A stretch of 64,000 nt of DNA from Mycobacterium sp. HUMS_12744610 (GCF_041206865.1 NZ_JBGEDP010000001.1:5642001-5706000), one strand, 5' to 3'; positions 26,469-35,475 are shown, numbered from the stretch's first letter. Numbers and translations: made by a program. The notes: generated by a model from the sequence alone, not told the origin.

Positions 26469-28162
26469 GTGTGCTGGACCCGGCCCGGGTACGCGCTGGC
26501 CCTGGCGCTGCTGGTCACCGCACCGTTGCTGGGGCCCGGGTATCTGCTGTTGCGCGACGCGGTGTCGACGCCGCGCTCGTACCTGTCCGACGGTGCCCTG
26601 GGACTGACGTCGGCGCCGCGGGCGACGCCGCAGGATTTCGCGGTGGCGCTGGCCTCGCGGGTTCTCGACGGCGGCGTCGTGGTCAAGGTGCTGCTCGTCG
26701 CCGGGTTGTGGCTGGCGGGGTGGGGTGCGGCGCGCCTGGTCGCCACGGCGCTGCCGGCGGCCGGGGCGGCCGGCCAGTTCGTCGCGACCACACTGGCGAT
26801 CTGGAACCCGTACGTGGCCGAACGGCTGCTGCAGGGACATTGGAGCCTGCTGGTCGGGTACGGCTGCCTGCCGTGGGTGGCGACGACGATGCTCGCGCTG
26901 CGGTCGTCGGGGTCGCCCGGCGGCGCGGGCGGGTTCTTCGCCCTCGCGTTCTGGATCGCGCTGGCCGGCCTGACCCCGACCGGGCTGCTGCTCGCGGCGA
27001 CGGTCGCCCTGGTGTGCGTCGGGGCGCCGGGCCCGGGCCGCTCGCGCCGGCTGTGCGCCGCGGTGACGGTGGGCGCCGCGCTGGTGGCGGCGCTGCCCTG
27101 GCTGACGGCGGCGGCGCTGGGCTCCCCGCTGACCACCGCCGCGGCGCCGGGGGTGCGGGCGTTCGCGCCGCGCGCCGAGCCCGGCCTGGGCACGCTGCTC
27201 AGCCTGGCCAGCCTCGGCGGCATCTGGAACGGCCAGGCAGTACCCGCCTCGCGGGCAACGCTTTTCACGATCTGGTCGGCGGTCGCGCTGCTGGGCGTGG
27301 TGCTGGCCGGTGCGCCGGCGGTGGCCCGCCGGCGCACCGCGGCGCCGCTGCTCGTGCTGGCGGTGGTGTCGGTGCTGGTGCCGGCCGCGCTGGCGACCGG
27401 GCCCGGTCTGCACGCGCTCGGCGCCCTCGTCGAGGCCGCGCCCGGCCTCGGCGTGCTGCGCGACGGGCAGAAGTGGGTGGCCCTGGCGATGCCCGGCTAC
27501 GCGCTGGCCGGCGCCGGCGCGGTGGTGACGCTGCGCCCCCGGTCGCGTCCGGCGATCACGGCGCTGGTGTGTTGTGCCGTGCTGATCGCGGCCCTGCCCG
27601 ACCTGGCGTGGGGTGTGGGCGGCAGGGTCGCGCCGGTGCGCTACCCGCCGGGGTGGGCGGCCGTGGCGGCGGCGGTCAACGCCGATCCCCGCGCTGTCGC
27701 GGTGTTGCCGGCGGGCACCATGCGGCGCTTCCCCTGGTCCGGTCCGCGCCGGTGCTGGACCCGCTGCCGCGTTGGGTGCGCGCCGACGTGCTGAGCAGTG
27801 GCGACCTGGTCATCTCCGGGGTTCTCGTGCCCGGGGAGGGCGATCGCGCGCGGGCGGTCCAGGGGTTGCTGCTGGCGGGGCCCGACGCGTCGGCGGCGGC
27901 CAGCGACGGCGTGGGATGGCTGGTCGTCGAATCCGGCAGCGCCGGCGACATGGGCGTGGCGCGGCGCACCCTGGACGCCCTGACGCCGGTCTACCGCGAC
28001 GATCAGATCGCGCTCTACCGGATCGGCGGCGACACCGCGCGCGTGTCCGCGGCCCGGCGCGGCGTGACCCTGGCCGCGCACCTGGCGTGGCTGGCGCTGC
28101 TGGTCGCGGGGGCCGTCGGCGCGGCGGTCAGCGCGGCTCGGCGCAGCACACCAGCCCGCTGA
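26469..28162 (+). pseudogene. Rv0226c-like polytopic membrane protein, one-base frameshift
   Basis: A membrane protein of about 560 residues when joined, with about ten hydrophobic segments. From GTG 26469 the frame reads through AVLPAGTMRRFPWSG and then meets an early stop at 27794. The remaining family-like sequence (APVLDPLPRWVRADVLSSGD to RRGVTLAAHLAWLALLVAGA) is in the next frame, ending at 28162. Adding one base between 27743 and 27744 restores the whole protein. Function unknown; the gene is conserved among mycobacteria beside Rv0227c and Rv0225, so an assembly error is a serious alternative. The 3' end overlaps the convergent glycosyltransferase by 35 bases. Confidence 0.8.
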
Positions 28163-29321
28163 CCAGCCGGCCGGCCTGAACCGCTTCCAGCACACCGCGC
28201 AGCGCGGTCGCGCTCTGGGCCCAGGAGAACTCGCCGGTGCGGGTCTGTGCCTTGGCGCCGAGTTGATCCCGCAGCACGGGGTCGGTCAGCAACTCCTCGA
28301 GGCGGTCGACCAGCTCGGCGCGATCGTCGACCAGGATGCCGGTGACCCCGTCGATGATCGAGTCGGACAGGCCGCCCGAGGACCGGTAGCCGATGGTGGG
28401 CACTCGGTGCTGGGCCGCCTCCACGACCGCCAGACCCCAGCCCTCCTTGCGCGAGGGCAGCACGTGGACCCACGAGCTCTGCAGGACGTGGTGTTTGGTG
28501 ATGTCGTCGACGTGGCCGTGGAAGACCACCGCGTCGGCGATGCCGAGGGAGTGCACGTGCTCGACGAGCCGCCGCCGCCACCAGCCGTCGCCGATGATGT
28601 CCAGGCGCAGGCCGGGGATTCCCGGCCTGCGGCGGCGCAGCTCCGCGACCGCCTCCAGCGCGTCCTCGATCTGCTTGTGCGGCACCAGCCGCGAGAGCAC
28701 CACCACCCGCGGGGTCGTCGCCTGCGAGCCGGACAACGACGGCGCCGGCGCCTCGTCGAGGCCGTTGCGCACGACCGCGATCCGCTCGTCGTCCACGCCG
28801 AGGGCGACCAGGTCGCGGGCCGAGGGCAGCGACACCGTCAGGTACTGGTTGCGCCGGTTCAGCCACGGCGACAGCTTCGACTCGACGAACCAGCCGACCC
28901 GGCCGAGCACCGGCCCGGCCACCGGCCACTGCTCGCGGTGGCAGTGGTGCACCAGCACCACCACCCGGCGCCCGTACACCAGCCTGGCCAAGAACGGCAG
29001 ACCGTTCTGCGCGTCGACGACCACGTCGGGCCGCGTGCGCCGCAGCCGCGCCAGCCCCAGCCGCGCCCCGGCTTCGGACAGGGCCATCATCAGCAGCGCC
29101 CACACGTACACCGAGTAGCGGCCACCGGCGCGCACGATCCGTACGCCGTCGACGACCTCCCGGCGCGGCGCGCCCGGATACCGCGCGGTCCGCAGTGTGA
29201 CGGCGACGCCCGAGTCGGCCAGGTGCGCGCCGATGCGCTGCAGGTAGGCCTCGCTGCCTCCGCCCTGGGGGTGGCCGGTGTCGCGCCAGCACAACAGCAG
29301 TACGGAGCGCAGGGAAGACAT
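28128..29321 (-). CDS. GT4-family glycosyltransferase (Rv0225 homologue)
   Basis: A 397-residue GT-B fold glycosyltransferase. The N-terminal domain has the glycine-rich HPQGGGSEAYLQRIGAHLA loop. The C-terminal domain has VVVLSRLVPHKQIEDALEA and the E-x7-E region PSRKEGWGLAVVEAAQHRVP that contacts the nucleotide sugar. The start ATG 29321 was chosen because the frame upstream is an antisense shadow of the methyltransferase. Acceptor and donor are unknown; its position among envelope genes suggests a cell-wall glycolipid. Confidence 0.92.
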   Translation of the reverse strand: MSSLRSVLLLCWRDTGHPQGGGSEAYLQRIGAHLADSGVAVTLRTARYPGAPRREVVDGVRIVRAGGRYSVYVWALLMMALSEAGARLGLARLRRTRPDVVVDAQNGLPFLARLVYGRRVVVLVHHCHREQWPVAGPVLGRVGWFVESKLSPWLNRRNQYLTVSLPSARDLVALGVDDERIAVVRNGLDEAPAPSLSGSQATTPRVVVLSRLVPHKQIEDALEAVAELRRRRPGIPGLRLDIIGDGWWRRRLVEHVHSLGIADAVVFHGHVDDITKHHVLQSSWVHVLPSRKEGWGLAVVEAAQHRVPTIGYRSSGGLSDSIIDGVTGILVDDRAELVDRLEELLTDPVLRDQLGAKAQTRTGEFSWAQSATALRGVLEAVQAGRLVSGLVCCAEPR

Positions 29322-29363
29322 CGAGTGCAGCCTAGCCGGGGCGAGACTGCATAGGGTTGGCCG

Positions 29364-30143
29364 GTGGCCGTCACCGACGTCTTCGCCCGCCGGGCGACGC
29401 TGGCCCGCTCGCTGCGGCTGCTCTCGGCGTTCCGGTTCGAACGGCGCGACCCGCCACGGTTCTACGGGGCGCTGGCCGCCGACACCGCGGCGATGGTCGG
29501 CGACCTGTGGCAGGCGGCCCGCGGCGAGGCCCCGGCCGGCCGCACGCTGCTCGACGTCGGCGGCGGGCCCGGCTATTTCGCGGCGGCGTTCGACCGGGCC
29601 GGTGTCCGCTACATCGGCGTCGAGCCGGACCCGAACGAGATGCACGCGGGCGGCCCCGTGGGGCCCGGGACGGGGCCGGGCGGGGGCACGTTCGTCCGGG
29701 CGTCGGGCATGGCGTTGCCGTTCGCCGACGACTCCGTGGACATCTGCCTGTCGTCCAACGTCGCCGAGCACGTGCCGCGGCCGTGGCAGCTCGGCGGCGA
29801 GATGCTGCGGGTCACCAGGCCGGGCGGGCTGGTGGTCCTGTCCTACACCGTGTGGCTGGGCCCGTTCGGCGGCCACGAGATGGGGCTTACCCACTATCTG
29901 GGCGGCGCGCGCGCCGCCGCGCGGTACGCCCGCAAACACGGCCACCGGGCCAAGAACGACTACGGGTCGTCGTTGTTCGCGGTGTCGGCCGCCGACGGGC
30001 TCACCTGGGCCGCGAGCACGGGCGCGGCGGTCGCCGCATTTCCCCGCTACCACCCCCGATGGGCCTGGTGGCTGACGTCGGTGCCGGCGCTGCGCGAGTT
30101 CCTCGTCAGCAATCTGGTGCTGGTCCTCAAACCGCGGGAATGA
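29364..30143 (+). CDS. SAM-dependent methyltransferase (Rv0224c homologue)
   Basis: A 259-residue class I methyltransferase starting at GTG 29364. SAM-binding motif I is LLDVGGGPGYFAAAF (about residue 63), the acidic post-I residue is in YIGVEPDP, and motif III-like DDSVDICLSSNVAEHVPRP follows. The substrate is unknown. It is divergent from the Rv0225-like glycosyltransferase with 42 bases between starts, so the two may share a promoter region. Confidence 0.91.
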   Translation: MAVTDVFARRATLARSLRLLSAFRFERRDPPRFYGALAADTAAMVGDLWQAARGEAPAGRTLLDVGGGPGYFAAAFDRAGVRYIGVEPDPNEMHAGGPVGPGTGPGGGTFVRASGMALPFADDSVDICLSSNVAEHVPRPWQLGGEMLRVTRPGGLVVLSYTVWLGPFGGHEMGLTHYLGGARAAARYARKHGHRAKNDYGSSLFAVSAADGLTWAASTGAAVAAFPRYHPRWAWWLTSVPALREFLVSNLVLVLKPRE

Positions 30144-30154
30144 AACATGTTCTC
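30141..30154. promoter_or_regulatory. KstR-like operator upstream of aldehyde dehydrogenase
   Basis: TGAAACATGTTCTC contains the AAC-NN-GTT core (30144-30151) of the sterol-catabolism repressor KstR, whose consensus is T-NN-AAC-NN-GTT-NN-A; the last A is not matched. It lies about 85 bases before the aldehyde dehydrogenase start and overlaps the preceding stop codon. The M. tuberculosis homologue Rv0223c is recalled as a KstR-regulon gene, which supports the reading. Confidence 0.45.
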
Positions 30155-30235
30155 GTTTCGCGTCCCCTTGGGTAGGGTGGCGCCCATGGGCGCCGGCGAC
30201 GATGCAGCGCGAAGCAATGAGGAGGAGCGGCGCAG

Positions 30236-31705
30236 ATGCCCGACATCAAGACCGAATACGACAAGCTTTTCATTGGTGGCAAGTGGACCGAGCCGTCGAG
30301 TTCCGACGTGATCGAGGTGCACTGCCCGGCCACCGGCGAGTACGTCGGCAAGACGCCGCTGGCGGCGGCGGCCGACGTCGACGCGGCGGTCGCCGCGGCG
30401 CGCGCCGCGTTCGACAACGGCCCCTGGCCCACCACGCCGCCGAAGGAACGCGCGGCCGTCATCGCCAACGCGCTCAAGCTCATGGAGGAGCGCAAGGACA
30501 AGTTCACCGAGGTCCTCGCCGGCGAGACCGGCCAACCGCCCACCGGCATCGAGACCATGCACTGGATGAGCTCGATCGGCGCGCTGAACTACTTCGCCGG
30601 CCCCGCCGCCGACGACGTGAAATGGCGGGAGATCCGCAACGGCGGCTACGGGCAGACCATCGTCTACCGCGAACCGATCGGCGTGGTGGGCGCGATCGTA
30701 GCGTGGAACGTGCCGCTGTTCCTGGCGGTCAACAAGCTGGGCCCGGCGCTGCTGGCCGGCTGCACCGTGGTGCTCAAGCCGGCCGCCGAAACACCATTGA
30801 GCGCAAATCTTCTGGCGGAGACGCTCGCCGAGGCCGGCCTGCCCGAGGGCGTGCTGTCGGTGGTGCCCGGCGGCATCGACACCGGCCAGGCGCTGACCTC
30901 GAACCCGAACGTCGACCTCTTCTCCTTCACCGGCAGCTCGGCCGTCGGCAAGGAGATCGGCCGGCGCGCCGCGGACATGCTCAAGCCGTGCACCCTCGAG
31001 CTCGGCGGGAAGTCGGCGGCCATCGTCCTCGACGACGTCGATCTGGCCTCCGCGATCCCGATGCTGGTGTTCTCCGGGATCATGAACACCGGCCAGGCCT
31101 GCGTGGCCCAGACCCGGATCCTGGCCCCGCGCTCGCGCTACGACGAAATCGTCGAGGCGGTAAGCAGTTTCGTGCAGGCGCTGCCGGTGGGCCCGCCGTC
31201 GGACGCAGCCGCCCAGATCGGGTCGCTGATCTCGGAGAAGCAGCGCGCCCGCGTGGAGGGCTACATCGCCAAGGGCATCGAGGAGGGTGCCCGGCTGGTG
31301 TGCGGCGGGGGCCGCCCGGAGGGCCTGGACGGCGGCTTCTTCGTGCAGCCCACCGTCTTCGCCGACGTCGACAACAAGATGACGATCGCGCAGGAGGAGA
31401 TCTTCGGCCCGGTGCTGAGCATAATCCCCTACGACACCGAGGAGGACGCGATCAAGATCGCCAACGACTCGGCGTACGGCCTGGCCGGCAGCGTCTGGAC
31501 CACCGACATCGACAAGGGCATCAAGGTCGCCGAGAAGATCCGCACCGGGACCTACGGCATCAACTGGTACGCCTTCGACCCGTGCTGCCCGTTCGGCGGC
31601 TACAAGAACTCCGGCATCGGCCGCGAGAACGGGCCCGAGGGCGTCGAGCACTTCACCCAGCAAAAGAGCGTGCTGATGCCGATGGGCTACACCATCGAGG
31701 GCTAG
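30236..31705 (+). CDS. Aldehyde dehydrogenase (Rv0223c homologue)
   Basis: A 489-residue NAD(P)-dependent aldehyde dehydrogenase. Catalytic Cys289 (NTGQACVAQ) and general base Glu255 (LELGGKSA) are in place, with AWNVPLF and FTGSSAVGKEIG forming the cofactor site. A purine-rich AGGAGGAGCGGCGCAG stretch precedes ATG 30236. The substrate is not known; a KstR-like site upstream suggests a link to sterol or lipid breakdown. A strong hairpin follows the stop. It is not closely related to GabD1 at 14482. Confidence 0.93.
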   Translation: MPDIKTEYDKLFIGGKWTEPSSSDVIEVHCPATGEYVGKTPLAAAADVDAAVAAARAAFDNGPWPTTPPKERAAVIANALKLMEERKDKFTEVLAGETGQPPTGIETMHWMSSIGALNYFAGPAADDVKWREIRNGGYGQTIVYREPIGVVGAIVAWNVPLFLAVNKLGPALLAGCTVVLKPAAETPLSANLLAETLAEAGLPEGVLSVVPGGIDTGQALTSNPNVDLFSFTGSSAVGKEIGRRAADMLKPCTLELGGKSAAIVLDDVDLASAIPMLVFSGIMNTGQACVAQTRILAPRSRYDEIVEAVSSFVQALPVGPPSDAAAQIGSLISEKQRARVEGYIAKGIEEGARLVCGGGRPEGLDGGFFVQPTVFADVDNKMTIAQEEIFGPVLSIIPYDTEEDAIKIANDSAYGLAGSVWTTDIDKGIKVAEKIRTGTYGINWYAFDPCCPFGGYKNSGIGRENGPEGVEHFTQQKSVLMPMGYTIEG

Positions 31706-31721
31706 CCAAAGCTGACACGCC

Positions 31722-31781
31722 ACGCCGAGCGTGCACTCACCGCGAGATTCCGACTTCTCGCGCCGGGTGCACGCTCGGCGT
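31722..31781 (+). terminator. Long perfect hairpin after aldehyde dehydrogenase
   Basis: ACGCCGAGCGTGCAC (31722-31736) pairs perfectly with GTGCACGCTCGGCGT (31767-31781). Inside, CGCGAGA (31741-31747) pairs with TCTCGCG (31756-31762). A TCTTTTC run follows. This can form a two-tier stem and probably ends transcription; similar GAGCGTGCAC dyads are recalled between other mycobacterial genes, so it may also be a small interspersed repeat. Confidence 0.65.
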
Positions 31782-31793
31782 CTTTTCGGCTCC

Positions 31794-31832
31794 CGGCGGC
31801 CGGCGGCCGGCGGCCGGCGCCCGGCGGCCGGC
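31794..31832. repeat. GC-rich 7-base tandem repeat
   Basis: Five and a half units of CGGCGGC, the fourth being CGGCGCC. It lies between the hairpin and an AT-richer stretch. It is likely to slip and vary in copy number between strains. Confidence 0.8.
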
Positions 31833-32019
31833 TAGTTATTATGCAATAAACCATAGAATCCGGGGCGCGACCTTCGCCCCCAGGGTAGGCATTGTGACAC
31901 TGGTCTCACCCGTTTCGCGTGGTGTGCGGTTTAGTTAGGGAATAAAAGTTGCTGACTGGACGGATGTCTTATATGATTCTCAGCATAATCAAAGGCCCCA
32001 CACGGCCGGGGAGAAAACC

Positions 32020-32151
32020 ATGTGGATCATCGAGCTCAACGTCGGCGGCTACCAGTTCACGCGACAATTGCCGGACCTCAAGCGGCGGCCGTTCCGCTTC
32101 GGTCCGCGCGACATACACTGGCCGGTACCCCGGCATTCGCACGCTGCATGA
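32020..32151 (+). CDS. Small ORF upstream of TetR gene, 43 residues
   Basis: ATG 32020 is preceded by GGGGAG at 32008-32013, 6 bases upstream. The product MWIIELNVGGYQFTRQLPDL continues to a basic C-terminus. The stop TGA at 32149-32151 overlaps an ATG (32148) in frame with the TetR protein, which would allow coupling. It was not recognised as a known family and could be a decayed gene start or a leader peptide. Confidence 0.35.
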   Translation: MWIIELNVGGYQFTRQLPDLKRRPFRFGPRDIHWPVPRHSHAA

Positions 32152-32174
32152 CCCCGGCCATTGGAGGTACGACC

Positions 32175-32831
32175 GTGCCGACTAACAGGCCGACGACCAC
32201 CGACAAGGCTCCCGACCGTCCCGCCGCCAAGCGGTGCGACACGCGCACGAACATGCTGATCAGCGCTGCCGAGGTGATGCGCGAACGCGGGGCGGCCGGC
32301 GTGACCATCGACGAGGTGCTCGCCCGCAGCGGCGCGCCACGCGGCTCGGTGTATTACCACTTCCCCGACGGGCGCAGTCAGATCCTCAGCGAGGCGCTGC
32401 GGTACTCCGGGGACTCCATCACCGCGATGATCGACGACGCCGCCGGCTGGGGCGCGCGGGCGCTGTTGCGCGAGTTCGTCGAGTTCTGGGAGCGCCTGCT
32501 GACCGAGGGTGACTTCGGCGCCGGCTGTCCGGTGGTGGCGGCCGCGATCGGGTCCACCGACGACGAACGCGCGCTGTCGACGGAGGCCGGTGCCATCCTC
32601 GGCCGCTGGTGCGCGGCGATGACGCGGGCGTTCGTCGCCGACGGCTTCGACGAGGGCGACGCCGCCTCACTGGCGGTGATGTCGATCGCCGCGCTGGAGG
32701 GCGCGATCCTGCTGTCCCGCTCGACGCGCAGCATCGATCCGCTCCACCATGTCTGCGATCAGATCGAATTCCTGATCAAGGCAAAGGAATTCGTCATCCG
32801 CAACGGCCTGCCCGACAAGCGGGAGAGCTAG
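32175..32831 (+). CDS. TetR-family regulator, YxaF/LmrA-like
   Basis: A 218-residue regulator. The helix-turn-helix is at about residues 22-70 (NMLISAAEVMRERGAAGVTI, EVLARSGAPRGSVYYHFPDG). The C-terminal domain (GCPVVAAAIGSTDDE) resembles the LmrA/YxaF group. GGAGG at 32163-32167 lies 7 bases before GTG 32175, which fixes the start; an ATG at 32148 overlaps the small ORF stop and is the alternative. Targets are unknown; the upstream aldehyde dehydrogenase and the convergent ligase operon are candidates. Confidence 0.88.
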   Translation: MPTNRPTTTDKAPDRPAAKRCDTRTNMLISAAEVMRERGAAGVTIDEVLARSGAPRGSVYYHFPDGRSQILSEALRYSGDSITAMIDDAAGWGARALLREFVEFWERLLTEGDFGAGCPVVAAAIGSTDDERALSTEAGAILGRWCAAMTRAFVADGFDEGDAASLAVMSIAALEGAILLSRSTRSIDPLHHVCDQIEFLIKAKEFVIRNGLPDKRES

Positions 32832-32833
32832 TG

Positions 32834-33130
32834 CTAGTCGCTGGCCGGTAGCGGCTTGACCTCTTTGAGCTGCAGCGGGGTCGCGCCGATGCTCAGGCTT
32901 CCGGCGCCGGGCTTGGTCACCAGCACCTCGGCGCCGTCGTCGTCGACGTAGCGCTTGCCCATCACGCTGCCCCCGGCGAACGCCGGGTCGAGCTCGCCGG
33001 ACCGCGGCGCGCCGATCTCCACCATCGGCGCGCCACCGCAGCGCAGGTCGTCGAGGCTGTCGGCGCTGCGCACCACGATGACCTGGGTGTCGCACACCTG
33101 GCTGGCCAGACGGGTTCCGTTCTTGATCAT
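32834..33130 (-). CDS. 98-residue conserved hypothetical protein coupled to acyl-CoA ligase
   Basis: Begins MIKNGTRLASQVCDTQVIVV and ends LQLKEVKPLPASD. The start ATG overlaps the ligase stop by 4 bases (ATGA), the signature of translational coupling. No transmembrane segment is seen; it is small, with two Cys residues (VCDTQV and LRCGGAP) that could bind metal or form a disulphide. The family was not recognised. Tight coupling suggests an accessory role for the ligase. It ends 2 bases from the convergent TetR gene. Confidence 0.7.
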   Translation of the reverse strand: MIKNGTRLASQVCDTQVIVVRSADSLDDLRCGGAPMVEIGAPRSGELDPAFAGGSVMGKRYVDDDGAEVLVTKPGAGSLSIGATPLQLKEVKPLPASD

Positions 33131-34638
33131 GCGTGCAGTCCTTCCAACTGTTCGACTATCTCGCGGCGCAGCACCTTGCCGGTGGGGGTGGCCGGCAGCT
33201 CGTCGCGGAACACCACCCGGTCCGGGGTCCGCGACCCCCGCAGGTTTTTGCGGACGTACTCGCGCAGGTCCTCGGGGTCGGGCTCGCACCCCGGGGCCGG
33301 CACCACCACGGCGACGATCGCCTGGCCCCACTGCGGATCCTCCACCCCGACCACGGCGACGTCGCGCACGTGCGGGTGCTCGACGAGCACCTCCTCCAGC
33401 TCGGCGGGGGCGATGTTCTCCCCGCCGCGGATGATGGTGTCGTCACTGCGCCCGCCGATGAACAGGTAGCCGTCCTCGTCGAGCATGGCGATGTCCTTCG
33501 TCGGGAACCAGCCGTCCTCGTCCAGCACGGAACCGATCCCGGTGTAGCGCCCCGAGACCTGCTCGCCGCGCACGAACAACTCCCCGGTCTCCCCCGGCCC
33601 AAGCACCGTGCCGTTCTCGTCGCGGATCTGCACCTCCACGCCGGGCAGGGGCCGCCCGACCGAGCCCAGCCGCCGGGCGCCGGCGGCGTCGGACGCGGCC
33701 TGTGCCGCGCGGTGGTCGTCGGGGGTCAGCACCGCGATCGTCGAGCTGGTCTCGGTCAGGCCGTAGGCGTTGACGAACCCTACGCCCGGCAACAGTTCCA
33801 GCGCCCGGCGCACCAGCGGCAGCCCGACCTTGGAGCCGCCGTAGGCCAGGTTGCGCAGCGACGGCAGCTCGCGGGAGGCTGCGCCGCCGGCCTCCAGCGC
33901 GGTGACGATGCGGTCCAGCATCGTGGGCACCACCGTCGCCGTGGTCACCCGCTCGGCGTTGACCAGCCGGACCCACTCGCGGGCGTCGAAGTTGGGCAGG
34001 TACACCATCTTTCGCCCGGCGTACAGGTTCGACAGCGCGGCGCTCACCCCGGCGATGTGGTAGGGCGGCACACAGATCAGCGCCGCGTCGGTGTCGTCGG
34101 CCGAGGCGAATTCGACGCTGCCGGTCACGTAGCTGGTGAGGTTGTTGTGCGTGAGCTCGACGGCCTTGGGTTGCGACGTGGTGCCCGAGGTGAACAGCAC
34201 GATCGCGACCGAGTCCGGGTCGGCGAACGCAGGGACGTCGGGGCCCGGCTCGCACTCGCGCGCGGCGGTCAGGAAGTCGTCGGAGACCAGCACCCGCGGC
34301 GAGGCGTCCCCGACCGCGTCGCGGTAGCGGGCGTCGACGATCACCAGCGGTTCGGGTAGCCGCCGGATCAGGGTCTGGATGCCCTCGGCCGACAGCCGGT
34401 AGTTGATCGGGGTGAACGCCACCCCGGCGCGGGCGGCCGCGAAGATCAGCACCGGCAGCATGTCGCCGCCGGTGCCGACGTAGGCCACGTGCCCGGCGCC
34501 CGAGGCCGCGATGACGCCCGCGCCGCCGTCGGCGAGATCGCTGAGCTGCTGCGTGGTCAAGCGCACGTCGTCGCAGACGACCGCCGTGCGATCGGGGTTA
34601 CCCGACGCGGCCATCTCGAGCAGCAGCGAAATGCTCAT
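33127..34638 (-). CDS. Class I adenylate-forming enzyme (acyl-CoA ligase)
   Basis: A 503-residue ANL-family enzyme. The A3 motif is LFTSGTTSQPKAVELTHNN, A5 is NAYGLTETSSTI, A7 is the WFPTKDIAMLDEDGYLFIGG region, A8 is RSDDTIIRGGENIAPAELEE, and the A10 lysine lies in PTGKVLRREIV. It should convert a carboxylic acid to its CoA thioester via acyl-AMP. Substrate unknown. It forms an operon with the 98-residue protein downstream. It lies between the Rv0223c and echA1 homologues and is absent from that place in M. tuberculosis. Confidence 0.92.
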   Translation of the reverse strand: MSISLLLEMAASGNPDRTAVVCDDVRLTTQQLSDLADGGAGVIAASGAGHVAYVGTGGDMLPVLIFAAARAGVAFTPINYRLSAEGIQTLIRRLPEPLVIVDARYRDAVGDASPRVLVSDDFLTAARECEPGPDVPAFADPDSVAIVLFTSGTTSQPKAVELTHNNLTSYVTGSVEFASADDTDAALICVPPYHIAGVSAALSNLYAGRKMVYLPNFDAREWVRLVNAERVTTATVVPTMLDRIVTALEAGGAASRELPSLRNLAYGGSKVGLPLVRRALELLPGVGFVNAYGLTETSSTIAVLTPDDHRAAQAASDAAGARRLGSVGRPLPGVEVQIRDENGTVLGPGETGELFVRGEQVSGRYTGIGSVLDEDGWFPTKDIAMLDEDGYLFIGGRSDDTIIRGGENIAPAELEEVLVEHPHVRDVAVVGVEDPQWGQAIVAVVVPAPGCEPDPEDLREYVRKNLRGSRTPDRVVFRDELPATPTGKVLRREIVEQLEGLHA

Positions 34639-34683
34639 CCCCGAACCCCCGAAGTGGACTCTACGAACATAGTGTATCGGTGA

Positions 34684-35475
34684 TCAGGAGCCCGTCCAGC
34701 GCGGCGGACGCTTCTCGGCGAACGCGACGGCACCCTCCTTGGCGTCGTTGGACGCGAACACCGGGCCCAGGATCTTCATCTGTTCGGCGAACATGGTGTC
34801 GCGGCTCCAGCCGCGGGACTCGACGATGATCCGCTTGGTGGCCGCGACCGCCAGCGGCCCGTTGGCGGCGATCCGCTCGGCCAGCGCGATCGCTCCGTCC
34901 AGCGCCCCGCCCGGCTCGGCCAGCGCGTTGACGAGCCCGAGGTCGTGGGCGCGCTCGGCCGACAGGTTGTCCCCGGTCAGCGCCAGCTCCATCGCGACCG
35001 CGTACGGGATGCGCTCGGGCAGCCGCAGCAATCCCCCGCCGCCGGCGACCAGACCCCGCTTGACCTCGGGGATCCCGAACGCCGAGTCCCTCGACGCCAC
35101 GATCAGGTCAGTGGCCAGCGCCAGTTCGGTGCCCCCGGCCAGCGCGTATCCCTCCACCGCGGCGATCAGCGGCTTGTCCGGCGGACGCTCGGTGAACCCC
35201 ATGCCACGGCCTTCGACGACGGGCAGCTCACCCCGGGCGAAAGCCTTGAGATCCATACCGGCGCAGAACGATCCGCCCGCGCCGGTGATGATCCCCACCG
35301 ACAGGCCGGCGTCGGCGTCGAGCCGGTCCATGGCGTCGGCCAGGCCCCGGGCGACCGCGGCGTTGACCGCGTTCTTGGCCTTGGGGCGGTTGATCGTGAC
35401 GATCAGGATCCGGTCCCGTTGCTCGACCAGGACCTCGGGTTCCCCCGCGCCGGCCTCTTCATTCCCTGTGTTCAC
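34684..35475 (-). CDS. echA1: Enoyl-CoA hydratase/isomerase EchA1
   Basis: A 263-residue crotonase-fold protein. The oxyanion-hole loops read TGAGGSFCAGMDLKAF and VEGYALAGGTELALATDLIV, the second with the glycine pair that polarises the thioester carbonyl. FGIPEVKRGLVAGGGG supplies the usual active-site region. It starts at GTG 35475. The reaction is hydration or isomerisation of an enoyl-CoA. The following gene upstream is the Rv0221 homologue, in M. tuberculosis order. Confidence 0.92.
   Translation of the reverse strand: MNTGNEEAGAGEPEVLVEQRDRILIVTINRPKAKNAVNAAVARGLADAMDRLDADAGLSVGIITGAGGSFCAGMDLKAFARGELPVVEGRGMGFTERPPDKPLIAAVEGYALAGGTELALATDLIVASRDSAFGIPEVKRGLVAGGGGLLRLPERIPYAVAMELALTGDNLSAERAHDLGLVNALAEPGGALDGAIALAERIAANGPLAVAATKRIIVESRGWSRDTMFAEQMKILGPVFASNDAKEGAVAFAEKRPPRWTGS

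Noticed and set aside
25020..27413. A 797-codon open frame on the minus strand
   Set aside because: It is antisense to the DUF3068 and Rv0226c-like genes, rich in Arg, Gly and Gln, with no domain; a high-GC shadow.
31794..31832. CRISPR-like repeat array
   Set aside because: Units are 7 bases, contiguous and without spacers.
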